Of a DNA stretch of 64,000 bases, positions 52,546-62,495 are shown in pieces; the stretch's first letter is position 1; each line of letters opens with the position of its first letter. A model generated the notes under the pieces. It was given only the letters and a program-made list of their open reading frames with translations, was not told the origin of the DNA and did no database searches. The DNA is from Maritalea sp051251695 (GTDB lineage: Bacteria; Pseudomonadota; Alphaproteobacteria; Rhizobiales; Devosiaceae): NCBI RefSeq assembly GCF_051251695.1, contig NZ_JBPOEU010000004.1, forward strand, positions 1-64,000, read 5' to 3'. Position numbers and translations under genes: made by a program.

Positions 52546-53118
52546 ATGAACCCGCCGAGTTTGATCGACGAATTGGTGGCGGCCGCCCGTGGATGCTTCG
52601 GCATTCTTTTGGGACGCGAACAAGAAATCAAGTATCTTGATGGAAGTTGGCCCGCACTGATCAGTTCTGCCATCGCTGCGCTATTGGCAATCGGCGTTCA
52701 AGCTATGCTGAAATTGCCGCTGCCCGAAGGTGTTGTTGCGCCTATCCCTGTGATGGTTTTGCTGCATTTGGTGGCTGTTAATGTTGCTGGTTTTTATGGT
52801 GTTTATCTGTTTTTACGCGCCAAAGGGCGGGGCATCGATATGTTTCGATATATCGCCGCGCACAACTGGTCCAACTTGTTCTTTTTGAGCGCTACCCTAA
52901 TTTTGGTATTTGCCTTGCCCGGTTTAATGGGCAGCTTGGCGATAACAATTGCAACGGCGGTTTTCTATGTCCGAGCGGCCACGCACCTGCTGAACGTTCG
53001 CGGCGCGGACCTGGTATTGATGATCGGCGCACAACTATTGGCGATGTTGGCCTGTGTTATTTTGCTGATGATTATTGGTGGGTTTATTCCGGGACTTGGC
53101 TTTTATATACCCGGTTAG
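52546..53118 (+). CDS. Multi-pass membrane protein, Yip1-like
   Basis: This 190-residue protein starts at ATG 52546 with AAGGA upstream, 4 bases after the dapE stop. Five hydrophobic segments are visible (ALISSAIAALLAIGVQAML, IPVMVLLHLVAVNVAGFYGVYLF, LFFLSATLILVFALPGLMGSLAI, and two at the C-terminus). The N-terminal amphipathic part (LIDELVAAARGCFGILLGRE) fits Yip1-type proteins. The function is unknown. Confidence 0.75.
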   Translation: MNPPSLIDELVAAARGCFGILLGREQEIKYLDGSWPALISSAIAALLAIGVQAMLKLPLPEGVVAPIPVMVLLHLVAVNVAGFYGVYLFLRAKGRGIDMFRYIAAHNWSNLFFLSATLILVFALPGLMGSLAITIATAVFYVRAATHLLNVRGADLVLMIGAQLLAMLACVILLMIIGGFIPGLGFYIPG

Positions 53119-53154
53119 TCCCCGTAGCGCTGAGATGCTGGTTTGACGCAAGAT

Positions 53155-53895
53155 CTAAGGATAATCCACGTGGGTCAGATATAGGCCGTGGGCCGGTGCT
53201 ACCGGTCCGCAAGCTTTTCGGTCTTTGGCTTCCAGCGCAATTTTGACATCTTCAGGTTGCCAACGTCCTTCACCCACTGCTTTGAGAGACCCAACCATTG
53301 ATCGCACTTGATTGTGCAAAAATGCCCTAGACGAAACGTTGATAAAAATCGTTTCACCATCCCGGCTCACATCAAACCGATCAATCGAGCGGATCGGTGA
53401 TTTTGCTTGGCAAAACTTGGATCGAAATGTTGAAAAATCATGTTCGCCCAAGAAGTACTTGGCAGCCTCAGCCATTTTGACGTGATCTAGTTCGATAGGA
53501 ACATGCCAGACGCGCTTCGCATCCAGTACTGGCCGCGAACGACGACAGAAAATCTGATATTCGTAATGCCGCGCTGTGGCAGAAAACCGAGCTTCAAAGC
53601 TTTCATCGACTTTTTCAACACTGATAATAACAATGGTGTTCGGCTTAAGATGAAAGTTGATTGCTTGCATGACCTTGAATGGATCATGATCCACATCTGT
53701 ATCGAAATGAATGACCTGACCTAGCGCATGCACACCGGCATCTGTTCTGCCAGCCGCCTGTGTGCGTGTTTTTACGCCACAAAATTTTTCGATTGCGCGT
53801 TCAATTTTGTTTTGAACCGCTTTGCCATTTGGCTGCACCTGCCAACCCGCATAAATCGTGCCATCATATTCAACAAGCGCTTTGTAACGAGGCAT
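53155..53895 (-). CDS. truA: tRNA pseudouridine(38-40) synthase
   Basis: This 246-residue protein has the catalytic aspartate in GRTDAGVHALGQVIHF, plus YDGTIYAGWQ and the C-terminal FLHNQVRSMVGSL. Its start shares one base with the fmt stop. It is the third gene of the def-fmt-truA operon. Confidence 0.96.
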   Translation of the reverse strand: MPRYKALVEYDGTIYAGWQVQPNGKAVQNKIERAIEKFCGVKTRTQAAGRTDAGVHALGQVIHFDTDVDHDPFKVMQAINFHLKPNTIVIISVEKVDESFEARFSATARHYEYQIFCRRSRPVLDAKRVWHVPIELDHVKMAEAAKYFLGEHDFSTFRSKFCQAKSPIRSIDRFDVSRDGETIFINVSSRAFLHNQVRSMVGSLKAVGEGRWQPEDVKIALEAKDRKACGPVAPAHGLYLTHVDYP

Positions 53896-54821
53896 TAAGT
53901 CAACACATATGATTTGAGCGAACCCGTTCCACGAATGAACGTTTCAGCATCCATCATGCTTTTGCCCTCACGTTGAACGTGGGTGATCGCGATTGCGCCT
54001 TGCCCGGTTGCGACCGTTAATTCGTCATCAATTATCGTACCTGCAGCACCTTGCCCGTCTACGAGTGCCGACTTAATCACTTTGACCCGGGTTGGTTTGC
54101 CATTCAGTTCGATCTGAAACCACGCGCCGGGAAATGGCGATAGACCACGCACTTTGTTATGGATATCAATCGCGCTTGCTGACCAGTCGATCCGCGCTTC
54201 TGCTTTGTCGATTTTTTTGGCGTAAGTGACGCCTTCTTTGGCCTGCGGCACAAAGTGTAGGCTATCCCGCTCCAGCGCTGGCAGTGCCCGCCCCATCAGA
54301 TCCGCACCACGGATCATCATTTCATCGTGTAACTCACCAGCGGTCATATTTTCCGAAATTGGAATTTCATCAATTAGGCCAACATCGCCAGTATCTAGCC
54401 CCTCGTCCATCTGCATGACCATTAGGCCGCTTTGCGTATCGCCAGCCATTATCGCCCGTTGGATTGGCGCTGCACCGCGCCAGCGCGGTAGCAATGACCC
54501 GTGCAAATTCAAACAGCCTTTTTTCGGCGCATCCAAAATGCGTTTGGGCAACAGCAATCCGTAGGCCACAACGACGGCGACATCTGCGTCCAGCGCCTCA
54601 AAGGCTTCTATGTCAGCTTCGTCTTTGAAGTTTAACGGGGTACGCACCTCAAGACCAAAACCTTCAGCCAAATCATGGACCGGAGATTTACGCTCTTTCT
54701 TTCCGCGCCCGGCTGGGCGCGGCGGCTGACTGTACACGGCAACCACATCATGCCCACGTCCGATAATTTCGCTCAATGTCGGCACCGCAATTTCTGGGGT
54801 GCCCATGAAAATGATCCGCAT
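53895..54821 (-). CDS. fmt: Methionyl-tRNA formyltransferase
   Basis: This 308-residue protein has IIFMGTPEIAVPTL at the N-terminus, the formyl-folate binding motif HGSLLPRWRGAAPIQRAI and a C-terminal OB-fold domain. It formylates initiator tRNA. It starts 3 bases after the def stop. Confidence 0.96.
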   Translation of the reverse strand: MRIIFMGTPEIAVPTLSEIIGRGHDVVAVYSQPPRPAGRGKKERKSPVHDLAEGFGLEVRTPLNFKDEADIEAFEALDADVAVVVAYGLLLPKRILDAPKKGCLNLHGSLLPRWRGAAPIQRAIMAGDTQSGLMVMQMDEGLDTGDVGLIDEIPISENMTAGELHDEMMIRGADLMGRALPALERDSLHFVPQAKEGVTYAKKIDKAEARIDWSASAIDIHNKVRGLSPFPGAWFQIELNGKPTRVKVIKSALVDGQGAAGTIIDDELTVATGQGAIAITHVQREGKSMMDAETFIRGTGSLKSYVLT

Positions 54822-54824
54822 GGA

Positions 54825-55340
54825 TTATTCTGCCGCTCGTTTGGCCAGTTTCTGGAATTTCTTTTTCACCCGATCTCGTTTTAAGCGAGATATATAATCG
54901 ATGAACAATTTGCCGTCCAAATGATCAACTTCATGTTGTACAACAGTGGCTAACAAACCATCACATTCAAGTTCTTGGCGTTCGCTGTTCTCATCCAAAA
55001 ATGTCACATTACACCTTTCCGGGCGTTCTACATCTTCGTAATATTCGGGAATGGACAAGCAACCTTCCTGATGCACACGCAATTCTTTTGAAAACCACGT
55101 AATTTCAGGGTTGATCATCGCCAACGGCTGAGGGTCTTCTTCTTCCCCTGCGGGGTCCATCACGATTACCCGACGCATGACCCCAATTTGGGGTGCAGCA
55201 AGCCCAACGCCAGGCGCATCATACATGGTGTCAAACATGTCTTTGACCAGCGTTTTAATCTCGTCATCAATTGTTGCGACGGGTGCAGCCACTTCACGCA
55301 AGCAAGGGGTGGGGATATGAAGAATGCGCCGGATAGCCAT
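54825..55340 (-). CDS. def: Peptide deformylase
   Basis: This 171-residue protein has all three motifs: GVGLAAPQIG, EGCLSIP and QHEVDHLDG (HExxH metal site). It removes the formyl group from nascent chains. It is the first gene of def-fmt-truA and divergent from rmuC. Confidence 0.97.
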   Translation of the reverse strand: MAIRRILHIPTPCLREVAAPVATIDDEIKTLVKDMFDTMYDAPGVGLAAPQIGVMRRVIVMDPAGEEEDPQPLAMINPEITWFSKELRVHQEGCLSIPEYYEDVERPERCNVTFLDENSERQELECDGLLATVVQHEVDHLDGKLFIDYISRLKRDRVKKKFQKLAKRAAE

Positions 55341-55517
55341 GGGGTCTTTTACCTTTTATTCCAATTCAGTCGTGTCGATAGGATGAAAGGGCTTTACTGG
55401 TCAAGGAAAGCTTTCGCCCGTTCCAGTGAAGCTCACCCTTAATATGGGGATTTTTGCCATCAATTTCTAGATCAAAATTGCACAACCTCGAGCACCGAAT
55501 CACGATAAAACATCGAT

Positions 55518-56717
55518 ATGGAAAGCATCTTATTCTCAGCATTTGGTCGCAATTTTAGTGGCTTTGAAACCGTCCTCATCATTTTGGGGCTTTTATTGTT
55601 TGTTTCTGTCGTCGCCATTTTTACCTCGATGGCCGCAAATCGCAAACGACGCGAAGACGCGATTGCGTTGGTGGAACGCAATTCGGAAATGGAACGCCAT
55701 ATGGCGGACTTGATGCGCGTTCAGTCTGAAATGACCGGGCGCATGCACACCATGTCGGAAATATTCGGCTCGCGCACGTCGGACCTTGCGCGGCTGTTAA
55801 CCGAACGGATTGAAGGGGCGAGCCATCGCACCAATCAGTCGGTCAACGAAACCCGGGTTAAAACCGAAGAGAGCCTTTCCAAACTCAACGAACGTTTGGC
55901 TGTGATTGATCGGGCGCAATCTACCATTGCGGACCTTTCCACAGAAGTTGTATCCCTGCGCGATATTTTGGCGAACAAGCAAAGCCGTGGGGCGTTTGGC
56001 CAAGGACGCATGGAAGCCATTGTTGCCGACGGGCTGCCTAACGCCAGCTTTAATTTTCAAGCTACCCTTTCCAACAATAATCGACCCGACTGTTTGGTTA
56101 CATTGCCCAATGATGCGCCTAATTTAGTAATTGACGCCAAGTTTCCGCTAGAGGCTTGGCAACGGCTGCATGAAGCGGAAAATACGGATCAAACCAAGCA
56201 GGCCCTGGCTTCGTTTCGCAACGATATGAATGTTCACGTTAAGGCCATTTCAGAGAAATATCTGATCCCGGGTGAAACCCATGACACGGCCTTTATGTTT
56301 GTGCCGTCCGAGGCGATTTTTGCCGACATTCACGAGAAGTTTGAAGATATCGTGCAAAAGGCTCTGCGCCAACGCGTGGTCATCGTTTCACCCTCATTGC
56401 TGATGTTGTCCATCCAAGTGGTGCAAGCGTTGCTGCGTGACGTTAAAATGCGGGAGCAGGCGCATATTATTCAAAAGGAAGTCGCGAACCTTTTAAGCGA
56501 TGTCGGTCGACTTTCAGACCGAGTGGTAAAGCTCCAAACCCATTTCAGCCAAGCCAACAAAGACGTCGAGCAAATTCTCATTTCCACCGGCAAAGTGACC
56601 AAGCGCGGTGAGCGCATTGAGCAACTAGAATTTGAAGACAAGTCAGAAGAAGATACAGATGGACCACAATTGGGCGAACCTGAAAGGGATGAGCCACTAT
56701 TGCCGATTTCCAGATAA
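55518..56717 (+). CDS. rmuC: RmuC-family DNA recombination protein
   Basis: This 399-residue protein has an N-terminal membrane anchor (FETVLIILGLLLFVSVVAIF), a long coiled coil (about 40-150) and a PD-(D/E)XK-like RmuC domain (LVIDAKFPLEAW...FMFVPSEAIFADI). It is thought to limit inversions during replication. Often found next to def in this group. Confidence 0.9.
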   Translation: MESILFSAFGRNFSGFETVLIILGLLLFVSVVAIFTSMAANRKRREDAIALVERNSEMERHMADLMRVQSEMTGRMHTMSEIFGSRTSDLARLLTERIEGASHRTNQSVNETRVKTEESLSKLNERLAVIDRAQSTIADLSTEVVSLRDILANKQSRGAFGQGRMEAIVADGLPNASFNFQATLSNNNRPDCLVTLPNDAPNLVIDAKFPLEAWQRLHEAENTDQTKQALASFRNDMNVHVKAISEKYLIPGETHDTAFMFVPSEAIFADIHEKFEDIVQKALRQRVVIVSPSLLMLSIQVVQALLRDVKMREQAHIIQKEVANLLSDVGRLSDRVVKLQTHFSQANKDVEQILISTGKVTKRGERIEQLEFEDKSEEDTDGPQLGEPERDEPLLPISR

Positions 56718-56791
56718 TCGCTGGTCAAAATCGGGTCGCCTAGCTGATGATCCACCGATAGCATGTGAGCTAATTTAGTAAGGCTGCTTAG

Positions 56792-57400
56792 ATGTCATAT
56801 GTTTTACCTCTAGTCCTGTTTCTCATTCCACTTGCCTTTTCCCCGGGGCCGGGGAATTTGTTCTTCGCTGCGCTCTCCGCACGGTTTGGCGCAGCGGCCA
56901 GCATTCCCGCACTTGCGGGATATCATGTGGGCACAATGGTCATCACGTTTTTGGTGGGATTGGGATTTGAAATCGGCACGTCCAACAATGCGGGTTTCAC
57001 TAAATTCCTCGCCTCAGTTGGTGCCATTTACGTCCTGTATTTGGCTTTCAAACTCGCCACATCAAAAATCTCGGATGCGCCGGACGTGCAGAATGTGCCA
57101 AGTTTTATGGATGGTTTTTTGTTGTTGGCGTTCAACCCGAAAGCCTATGTGATCATTGCCCTACTGTTCACACAATTTCCAACGGCAAAACTACTGCCTG
57201 AAAATCCAATGTTGGCGAACTTGATGATTTCGAGCTTCTTCACCGTTCACAACCTCTTTGCCTTCATCGTTTGGATTTTGGTCAGCGACAGGTTGGCAAA
57301 AGGGTTCCGCTCACGGCAAAACTTTCAACGGATGAACTGGTTGTTTGGCGGCATGCTTGGAGTTGTTGCAGTTTGGCTTTTCGTGACGAATTGGATTTAG
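56792..57400 (+). CDS. LysE/RhtB-family amino-acid exporter
   Basis: This 202-residue protein has about six membrane segments and the LysE-type N-terminus (LVLFLIPLAFSPGPGNLFFAALSARFG). FMDGFLLLAFNPKAYVIIALLFTQF is the family's conserved second motif. The substrate cannot be told from the sequence. Confidence 0.87.
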   Translation: MSYVLPLVLFLIPLAFSPGPGNLFFAALSARFGAAASIPALAGYHVGTMVITFLVGLGFEIGTSNNAGFTKFLASVGAIYVLYLAFKLATSKISDAPDVQNVPSFMDGFLLLAFNPKAYVIIALLFTQFPTAKLLPENPMLANLMISSFFTVHNLFAFIVWILVSDRLAKGFRSRQNFQRMNWLFGGMLGVVAVWLFVTNWI

Positions 57401-57413
57401 GGTTTGTCCCAAT

Positions 57414-57809
57414 TCAAAATGCCTCAAAACAATCGTAATTGCGCTGGCGAAAAATTAAGCCATCTTTAAACTCAAAAATGCAGGCAATGTGAGCAACCAT
57501 ATCGTCGCCAACGCCCAGCGAACCCAAAGGAATAGCCATTGTTCCTGTCCAGGTTAGCTCGGCAACAACATTTTTATCGGTTGCAATAATATTATTGATA
57601 GTGAAATTTTGCGCGCTCAAAATCTGCGCGCCGCGTTCTGCCCCTTCAAGAATTTTTGACAAATCCCGATCAACTCGTTCTGGTGTGATCTTATTGGGGT
57701 ATTCGGTTTGTTGAACATCCGGGTGAAAGAACTTGGCCAATTCATCACCTGTTTTTAGCTGATTAAGTGTATCGAGATATGAACTAACCAAGTCTGTGTT
57801 GTGCGCCAT
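57414..57809 (-). CDS. SnoaL/NTF2-like protein
   Basis: This 131-residue protein has the cone-fold pattern YLDTLNQLKTGDELAKFFHPDVQQTEYPN...IIATDKNVVAELTWTGTMA...ACIFEFKDGLIFRQRNYDCFEAF. It may be a small ketosteroid-isomerase-like enzyme or binding protein. The substrate is unknown. It lies downstream of recR, 20 bases from its stop, on the same strand. Confidence 0.78.
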   Translation of the reverse strand: MAHNTDLVSSYLDTLNQLKTGDELAKFFHPDVQQTEYPNKITPERVDRDLSKILEGAERGAQILSAQNFTINNIIATDKNVVAELTWTGTMAIPLGSLGVGDDMVAHIACIFEFKDGLIFRQRNYDCFEAF

Positions 57810-57829
57810 TTTCCCTCCAACATATTCGC

Positions 57830-58438
57830 TTAGAAATCTGTTCTAGCGCTGAGCGCTTGAGTGAGTGTGCCTTCGTCCAAGTAGTCAAGCTCACCGCCCA
57901 CTGGCACGCCGTGGGCGAGACGTGTGATTTTGATGTCAAAGCCTTCTAGACGGTCGGTCACATAGTGGGCGGTGGTTTGGCCATCGACCGTGGCGTTTAC
58001 CGCGAGGACCACTTCTCGCACATCGCCTTTACCCACCCGGTCGACAAGTGGGGCAATATTCAAGTCTTCTGGGCCAACGCCATCAAGGGGCGAAAGCGTT
58101 CCCCCAAGCACGTGATAAAGCGATTTGACGGTGCCAGCGCGCTCCAACGCCCAAAGATCAGCGACATCTTCAACGACGATCAGCATGCCTGTCGCCAAGC
58201 GACGGGGGTCGGTGCAAATATTGCAGGGAGATTTTGTATCAACGTTACCGCATTGCGCGCAGGTCACAACGGTGTCGACTGCGCGATCAAGCGCGGAGGC
58301 GAGCGGCACCATCAGCGTGTCTTTTTTCTTGATTAAGTGCAGCACAGCACGGCGCGCAGAACGTGGCCCCAACCCTGGCAATCTTGCCAAAAGCTGAATG
58401 AGTTGCTCAATTTCGGGGCCGCCGTTTTGGTTGTTCAT
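57830..58438 (-). CDS. recR: Recombination protein RecR
   Basis: This 202-residue protein has a helix-hairpin-helix (LARLPGLGPRSARRAVLHLI), a C4 zinc finger (CAQCGNVDTKSPCNIC), a TOPRIM domain (LIVVEDVADLWALERAG) and a C-terminal ATHYVTDRL-like helix. It works with RecFO to load RecA. It lies downstream of ybaB in the dnaX operon. Confidence 0.96.
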   Translation of the reverse strand: MNNQNGGPEIEQLIQLLARLPGLGPRSARRAVLHLIKKKDTLMVPLASALDRAVDTVVTCAQCGNVDTKSPCNICTDPRRLATGMLIVVEDVADLWALERAGTVKSLYHVLGGTLSPLDGVGPEDLNIAPLVDRVGKGDVREVVLAVNATVDGQTTAHYVTDRLEGFDIKITRLAHGVPVGGELDYLDEGTLTQALSARTDF

Positions 58439-58457
58439 TTAAAAATCGCACCCGTTC

Positions 58458-58781
58458 TTAGAACGGCAATTTCATGCCTGGAGGAATTGGCAGGCCGGCC
58501 GTCATTTCTTGCATTTTTGACTGGCTGATTTCTTCAGCTTTTTTGCGCGCATCCGCGTGGGCGGCAATCAGCAAATCTTCCAAAATCTCGGCTTCTTCAA
58601 CCTTGAGCAAAGATGGATCGATTTTTACACCGCGCATATCGCCTTTGCCGGTCAATGTCACCACAACCATGCCAGCACCAGCGGAACCTTGCACTTCTGT
58701 GGCTTCTAACTCAGCCTGCATCTCGCCCATCTTGGCTTGCATTTCCTGAGCTTTTTTCATCATGCCCATCATGTCTTTCAT
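58458..58781 (-). CDS. ybaB: YbaB/EbfC nucleoid-associated protein
   Basis: This 107-residue protein has MKKAQEMQAKMGEMQAELEATEVQGSAGAGMVVVTLTGKGDMRGVKIDPSLL, the full family pattern. It is a small DNA-binding dimer. Its start overlaps the dnaX stop by ATGA. Confidence 0.95.
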   Translation of the reverse strand: MKDMMGMMKKAQEMQAKMGEMQAELEATEVQGSAGAGMVVVTLTGKGDMRGVKIDPSLLKVEEAEILEDLLIAAHADARKKAEEISQSKMQEMTAGLPIPPGMKLPF

Positions 58782-60541
58782 AGATCTGTTCCTTCATCTT
58801 CTAGACTGTTTTCCAACCATTGCTCGGCTGGAGGCTCATTGTCTGTAAGTGATTTTTCGTTGACCAACCGTGCGCCTGGAAATGCTTCCAATATTGCTTT
58901 GACCGAAGGATCCTGCATCGCCTTTTCGCGTTGATCTTCTGCCTCGCGGTCTTTTTGCTGGCGGATTGTATTCGTCGCTGGCTGTTTTGAAATGGTGACC
59001 ATCCAAGGCTGGTTGGTCCATTCCTTCAGTTTTTGCGACAAATGCTGAGCAACACTCGCATCGGCATCCGGCGTCAATGCAATTTCAATACGTCCGTCGG
59101 CGATTGAGACTGGGCTAACATGGGCTTCCAAGGCGTGCTTTAGAATGAGCTCGCGTCGCTCACCGCTCAATGCAACAATTGCTTCAAAGCTATCCAGCTT
59201 CATGGTCGGCTCAGGCGAGTTGGACGACATCGGCGCGTGATTAACACTGACCGCTTGCAGTTGTCCGCCACCGGCAGCCTTCATGGCTCCGCCGCCACCA
59301 CCGCCAGTGGGACGGGTTGGTGGAGCACTGTTTTGTGTTGGCACTGGCGTTGTACTTGCGCCCGCAGGAAGATTTTCCAGTTTTTTGATCAACTCATCAG
59401 GTGATGGCAAGTCCGCAGCATAGGCCAGACGGATCAATACCATCTCGGCGGCCTGTATCGCGTCATGGGCATTGTTGATTTCCCCAATGCCTTTATTCAA
59501 AATTTGCCATGTGCGCGACAGAACGCGGATATTGAGTTTGCCTGCCATTTCTTTGCCACGGACCTTTTCGTCCGGGGTTAAAACCGGATCTTTGTCGGCT
59601 CCGGGCACAACTTTTAGGCGCGTCACGAGATGGGTAGTGGCGGCAAGGTCCGTAATGATTGTTGCTGCATCTGCCCCTGCATCATATTGGTGGCGCAACT
59701 GCTCTAAGGCTCCGGCTGCATCGCCCTTCATCAAGGTCTCAAACAAATCAAGGGTCAATGCCCGATCTGCAAGCCCGAGCATCTGGCGAACGGTTTCGGC
59801 TTTTATATCGCCACCAGAGTGGGCAATCGCTTGGTCGAGCAAAGACAAATTATCCCGCACAGACCCCTCACCCGCACGGATGACAAGTTGCAAGGCATCA
59901 GGCTCGAAGGTGATGCCCTCTTTTTCCAATATGCCGCCAAGATATTCAGCCAAGGTTTCTGGGCCGACACGTCTTAAATCAAAACGCTGACAACGGGAAA
60001 GGATAGTGATCGGCACTTTGCGAATTTCGGTGGTCGCAAAAATGAACTTCACATACGGGGGCGGCTCTTCAAGCGTTTTCAGTAGGCCGTTGAAAGCAGC
60101 TTTGGAAAGCATGTGAACTTCATCGATGATGAATACTTTATAGGGTGCTGAAACAGGTCCGTAGCGTACGCTCTCAATAATTTCGCGAATATCATCAATG
60201 CCGGTGTGCGATGCGGCATCCATTTCGATGATATCCACATGGCGGCTTTCAATGATCGCGCGACAATGCTTGCCTTCAACGTCTAAGTCTAGGGAAGGAT
60301 GTGCGCCGCTATCATCTTCAAAATTTAGCGCGCGCGCCAAAATGCGCGCCGTGGTGGTTTTACCAACACCGCGTACGCCCGTAAGCATGAAGGCGTGGGC
60401 AATGCGATTTGAAGAAAATGCATTTTTGAGCGTTTGCACCATGGCCTCTTGGCCAATGAATGTGGAAAAACTCTCTGGGCGGTATTTGCGGGCAAGTACC
60501 AAATAAGATTCTTGTTTATCCGCCAATTTTTGATCCGCCAT
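58778..60541 (-). CDS. dnaX: DNA polymerase III subunit tau/gamma
   Basis: This protein has 587 residues from ATG 60541 (MADQKLADKQESYLVLARKYRPESFSTFIGQE); an ATG eight codons upstream (60565) is an alternative. Clamp-loader ATPase motifs: Walker A GVRGVGKTTTAR, DEVHML, TTEIRKVPITILSRCQRF (sensor 1), and a zinc-binding segment shortened to one cysteine (EGKHCRAI). A proline/glycine-rich linker (about 390-440) leads to tau-like C-terminal domains. It heads the dnaX-ybaB-recR operon. Confidence 0.95.
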   Translation of the reverse strand: MADQKLADKQESYLVLARKYRPESFSTFIGQEAMVQTLKNAFSSNRIAHAFMLTGVRGVGKTTTARILARALNFEDDSGAHPSLDLDVEGKHCRAIIESRHVDIIEMDAASHTGIDDIREIIESVRYGPVSAPYKVFIIDEVHMLSKAAFNGLLKTLEEPPPYVKFIFATTEIRKVPITILSRCQRFDLRRVGPETLAEYLGGILEKEGITFEPDALQLVIRAGEGSVRDNLSLLDQAIAHSGGDIKAETVRQMLGLADRALTLDLFETLMKGDAAGALEQLRHQYDAGADAATIITDLAATTHLVTRLKVVPGADKDPVLTPDEKVRGKEMAGKLNIRVLSRTWQILNKGIGEINNAHDAIQAAEMVLIRLAYAADLPSPDELIKKLENLPAGASTTPVPTQNSAPPTRPTGGGGGGAMKAAGGGQLQAVSVNHAPMSSNSPEPTMKLDSFEAIVALSGERRELILKHALEAHVSPVSIADGRIEIALTPDADASVAQHLSQKLKEWTNQPWMVTISKQPATNTIRQQKDREAEDQREKAMQDPSVKAILEAFPGARLVNEKSLTDNEPPAEQWLENSLEDEGTDL

Positions 60542-60613
60542 TTGAGTGAGAAATACGAGCGCCATTTGACACCGATTCTAAGGCGATGTCCTAATGTTTT
60601 GCGCAAAGCAAAT

Positions 60614-60711
60614 GGTAGGAGGCTGGCAACGACCCGTTCCAAACTCGTTAGGGCTGCTTCCTTCCGGACCTGACCCAGTTGGCGAGCGGTTCGTCCGCAC
60701 CAACCTCCCAA
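60614..60711 (-). ncRNA. ffs: 4.5S signal recognition particle RNA
   Basis: On the minus strand the conserved SRP domain IV core GGTCAGGTCCGGAAGGAAGCAGCC is visible, closed by pairing of the flanking arms (GGGAGG near the 5' end with CCTCC at the 3' end). The length is about 98 bases. It binds Ffh for co-translational targeting. Located between pheA and dnaX, as in many alphaproteobacteria. Exact ends are approximate. Confidence 0.93.
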
Positions 60712-60805
60712 CGCGACTATATCGGTTATCTTCACCTAGATTGCAAGAGCTGGATTGCGTTTTGGTATTTACAACCCGTGAGCCCTGCACATTGCCCTCA
60801 TCATC

Positions 60806-61630
60806 TTAGCTTTTCTTGGAAGGGTAAACGCCCAATATATTGATGTAGTCGGTGAAAAACTCCAACTCTTCCATGGCAAATCGAACGCTTAGATCGTCGG
60901 GGTGGCCTTCAATATCTGCGTAAAACTGAGTTGCCGTGAAGTTTCCATCAACCATGTAGCTTTCAAGCTTGGTCATGTTGACGCCGTTAGTGGCAAAGCC
61001 GCCCATCGCTTTATAGAGCGCGGCAGGCACGTTGCGCACACGGAAAACAAAGGTTGTTTTTATGTCGGGTGTGTTTGCTTCAACATCCGCCATCTCACGC
61101 GACATAACCAAAAAGCGAGTGGTATTATGATCTTCGTCCTCAATGTCTTCTGCCAACAGATCAAGACCGTAGATTTCACCAGCAAGTTTTGATGCGATAG
61201 CGGCGCGGCGTTTATCGTTGTGTTCTGCAACTTCGCGGGCGGACCCAGCGGTGTCCACAGCATTGATGGCGTTTAAATTGTGATCACGAATAAATTTTCG
61301 GCATTGTCCAAGAGCGACCGACAAGCTCTGCACCTCTTCAACCTCATCCAATGCAGTGCCCTTGATACCAAGCAAGCACATATTCACCCGATGATAGTGC
61401 TCACCAATGATCTTGAGGCCGCTTTCGGGCAAAATATGGTGGATATCTGTGATGCGGCCATACAGCGAGTTTTCAACTGGCACCATGGCATAATCTGCGT
61501 CACCATTTTGCACAGCAGCAATTGTGTTTTCAAAGGTCACGCATGGCAAAGCTTCGTCGTTCGGAAAAACGGCATTGACCGCCGCGTGCCCGAATGCACC
61601 TTTTTCGCCTTGGAATGCCACTTTTAACAT
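60806..61630 (-). CDS. pheA: Prephenate dehydratase
   Basis: This 274-residue protein has the catalytic domain motifs AFQGEKGAFGHAAV, MVPVENSLYGRI and the TRF motif in NTTRFLVM. A C-terminal ACT domain follows (FVFRVRNVPAALYKAMGGFATNGVNMTKLESYMV) for phenylalanine feedback. It has no chorismate mutase domain. It is divergent from the cytochrome gene. Confidence 0.95.
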   Translation of the reverse strand: MLKVAFQGEKGAFGHAAVNAVFPNDEALPCVTFENTIAAVQNGDADYAMVPVENSLYGRITDIHHILPESGLKIIGEHYHRVNMCLLGIKGTALDEVEEVQSLSVALGQCRKFIRDHNLNAINAVDTAGSAREVAEHNDKRRAAIASKLAGEIYGLDLLAEDIEDEDHNTTRFLVMSREMADVEANTPDIKTTFVFRVRNVPAALYKAMGGFATNGVNMTKLESYMVDGNFTATQFYADIEGHPDDLSVRFAMEELEFFTDYINILGVYPSKKS

Positions 61631-61943
61631 GATGTAAACCTTGATCTATTTATGAATTTCGTTGCGCAATATCAACAAGCGTTGGTTAAGAGTCAATGCG
61701 CTAAGCTCAATCATAGATAGCACGTTCATCATATGTTGCGACGTTCATAAATGGTTGCCATTATGCGGAAATGTCGCAGATTGCATGTAGGGAGTTGCGC
61801 GGTGCGGCCCTACTATATAAGGTCCGCGCGCGAATAGATGGTTTCGCAAATCACTTGCGGGAATCAGTTTGGTTTGGATAGTGGTATTCAAGCGATGCAA
61901 ATTTGCCGTCGGAATTGGGGCGATGGCGTGGAGAAGGCATAAA
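61631..61943. promoter_or_regulatory. Divergent pheA / cytochrome c intergenic region
   Basis: These 313 bases have no supported gene. They should carry promoters for both genes. ACGTTCAT occurs twice in direct orientation (61720-61727 and 61740-61747). A GGAGAAGG ribosome site lies at about 61930 ahead of the cytochrome ATG. No clear terminator is present. Confidence 0.5.
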
Positions 61944-62495
61944 ATGAATTCGATTGACCTGCAGAAAATTTTCGGTGCAATTCTGGGCACTTTTTTGTTC
62001 ATCATGGGCGTTGGTTTCTTGGCAGAAGCTGCTTATCACACAGAAGCAGGCGCTGGCGGTGGTTATACACTGGAAGCAGCTAGCGAGGGGCAAGTCGACA
62101 GCGGCGAAGAAATACAAGTTGAAGCAGTTTCATTGGCTGTATTGCTTGCAAGCGCTGACGTTGAAAAAGGCGGTAAAGTATTTAAGAAATGCTCAGCTTG
62201 TCATACATCTGAAGCTGGCGGCGCGAACAAAGTTGGCCCTGCACTTTATGATGTGATCGGGCGTTCGGTTGCTGGTGTCGATGGATTTGGATATTCCGAC
62301 GTACTTGTCGGCTATAAAGCCGAAGGCCGCACTTGGACTTACGAAGACCTTGATGCATTCCTAACCAAACCAAAAGACTACGCACCTGGCACAAAGATGA
62401 GCTTTGCGGGTTTGAAAAAAGAAACTGATCGCGCAGACTTGCTCGCATACTTGCAAACATTGTCTGCATCTCCTGTTGCATTGCCAACAGAGTAA
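61944..62495 (+). CDS. Membrane-anchored c-type cytochrome (CycM-like)
   Basis: This 183-residue protein starts at ATG 61944. An uncleaved N-terminal anchor (IFGAILGTFLFIMGVGFLAEAAY) is followed by a short linker and a class I cytochrome c domain with the haem site CSACH near 91-95 and the axial methionine in APGTKMSF. Such proteins carry electrons between the bc1 complex and cytochrome oxidase. Confidence 0.92.
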   Translation: MNSIDLQKIFGAILGTFLFIMGVGFLAEAAYHTEAGAGGGYTLEAASEGQVDSGEEIQVEAVSLAVLLASADVEKGGKVFKKCSACHTSEAGGANKVGPALYDVIGRSVAGVDGFGYSDVLVGYKAEGRTWTYEDLDAFLTKPKDYAPGTKMSFAGLKKETDRADLLAYLQTLSASPVALPTE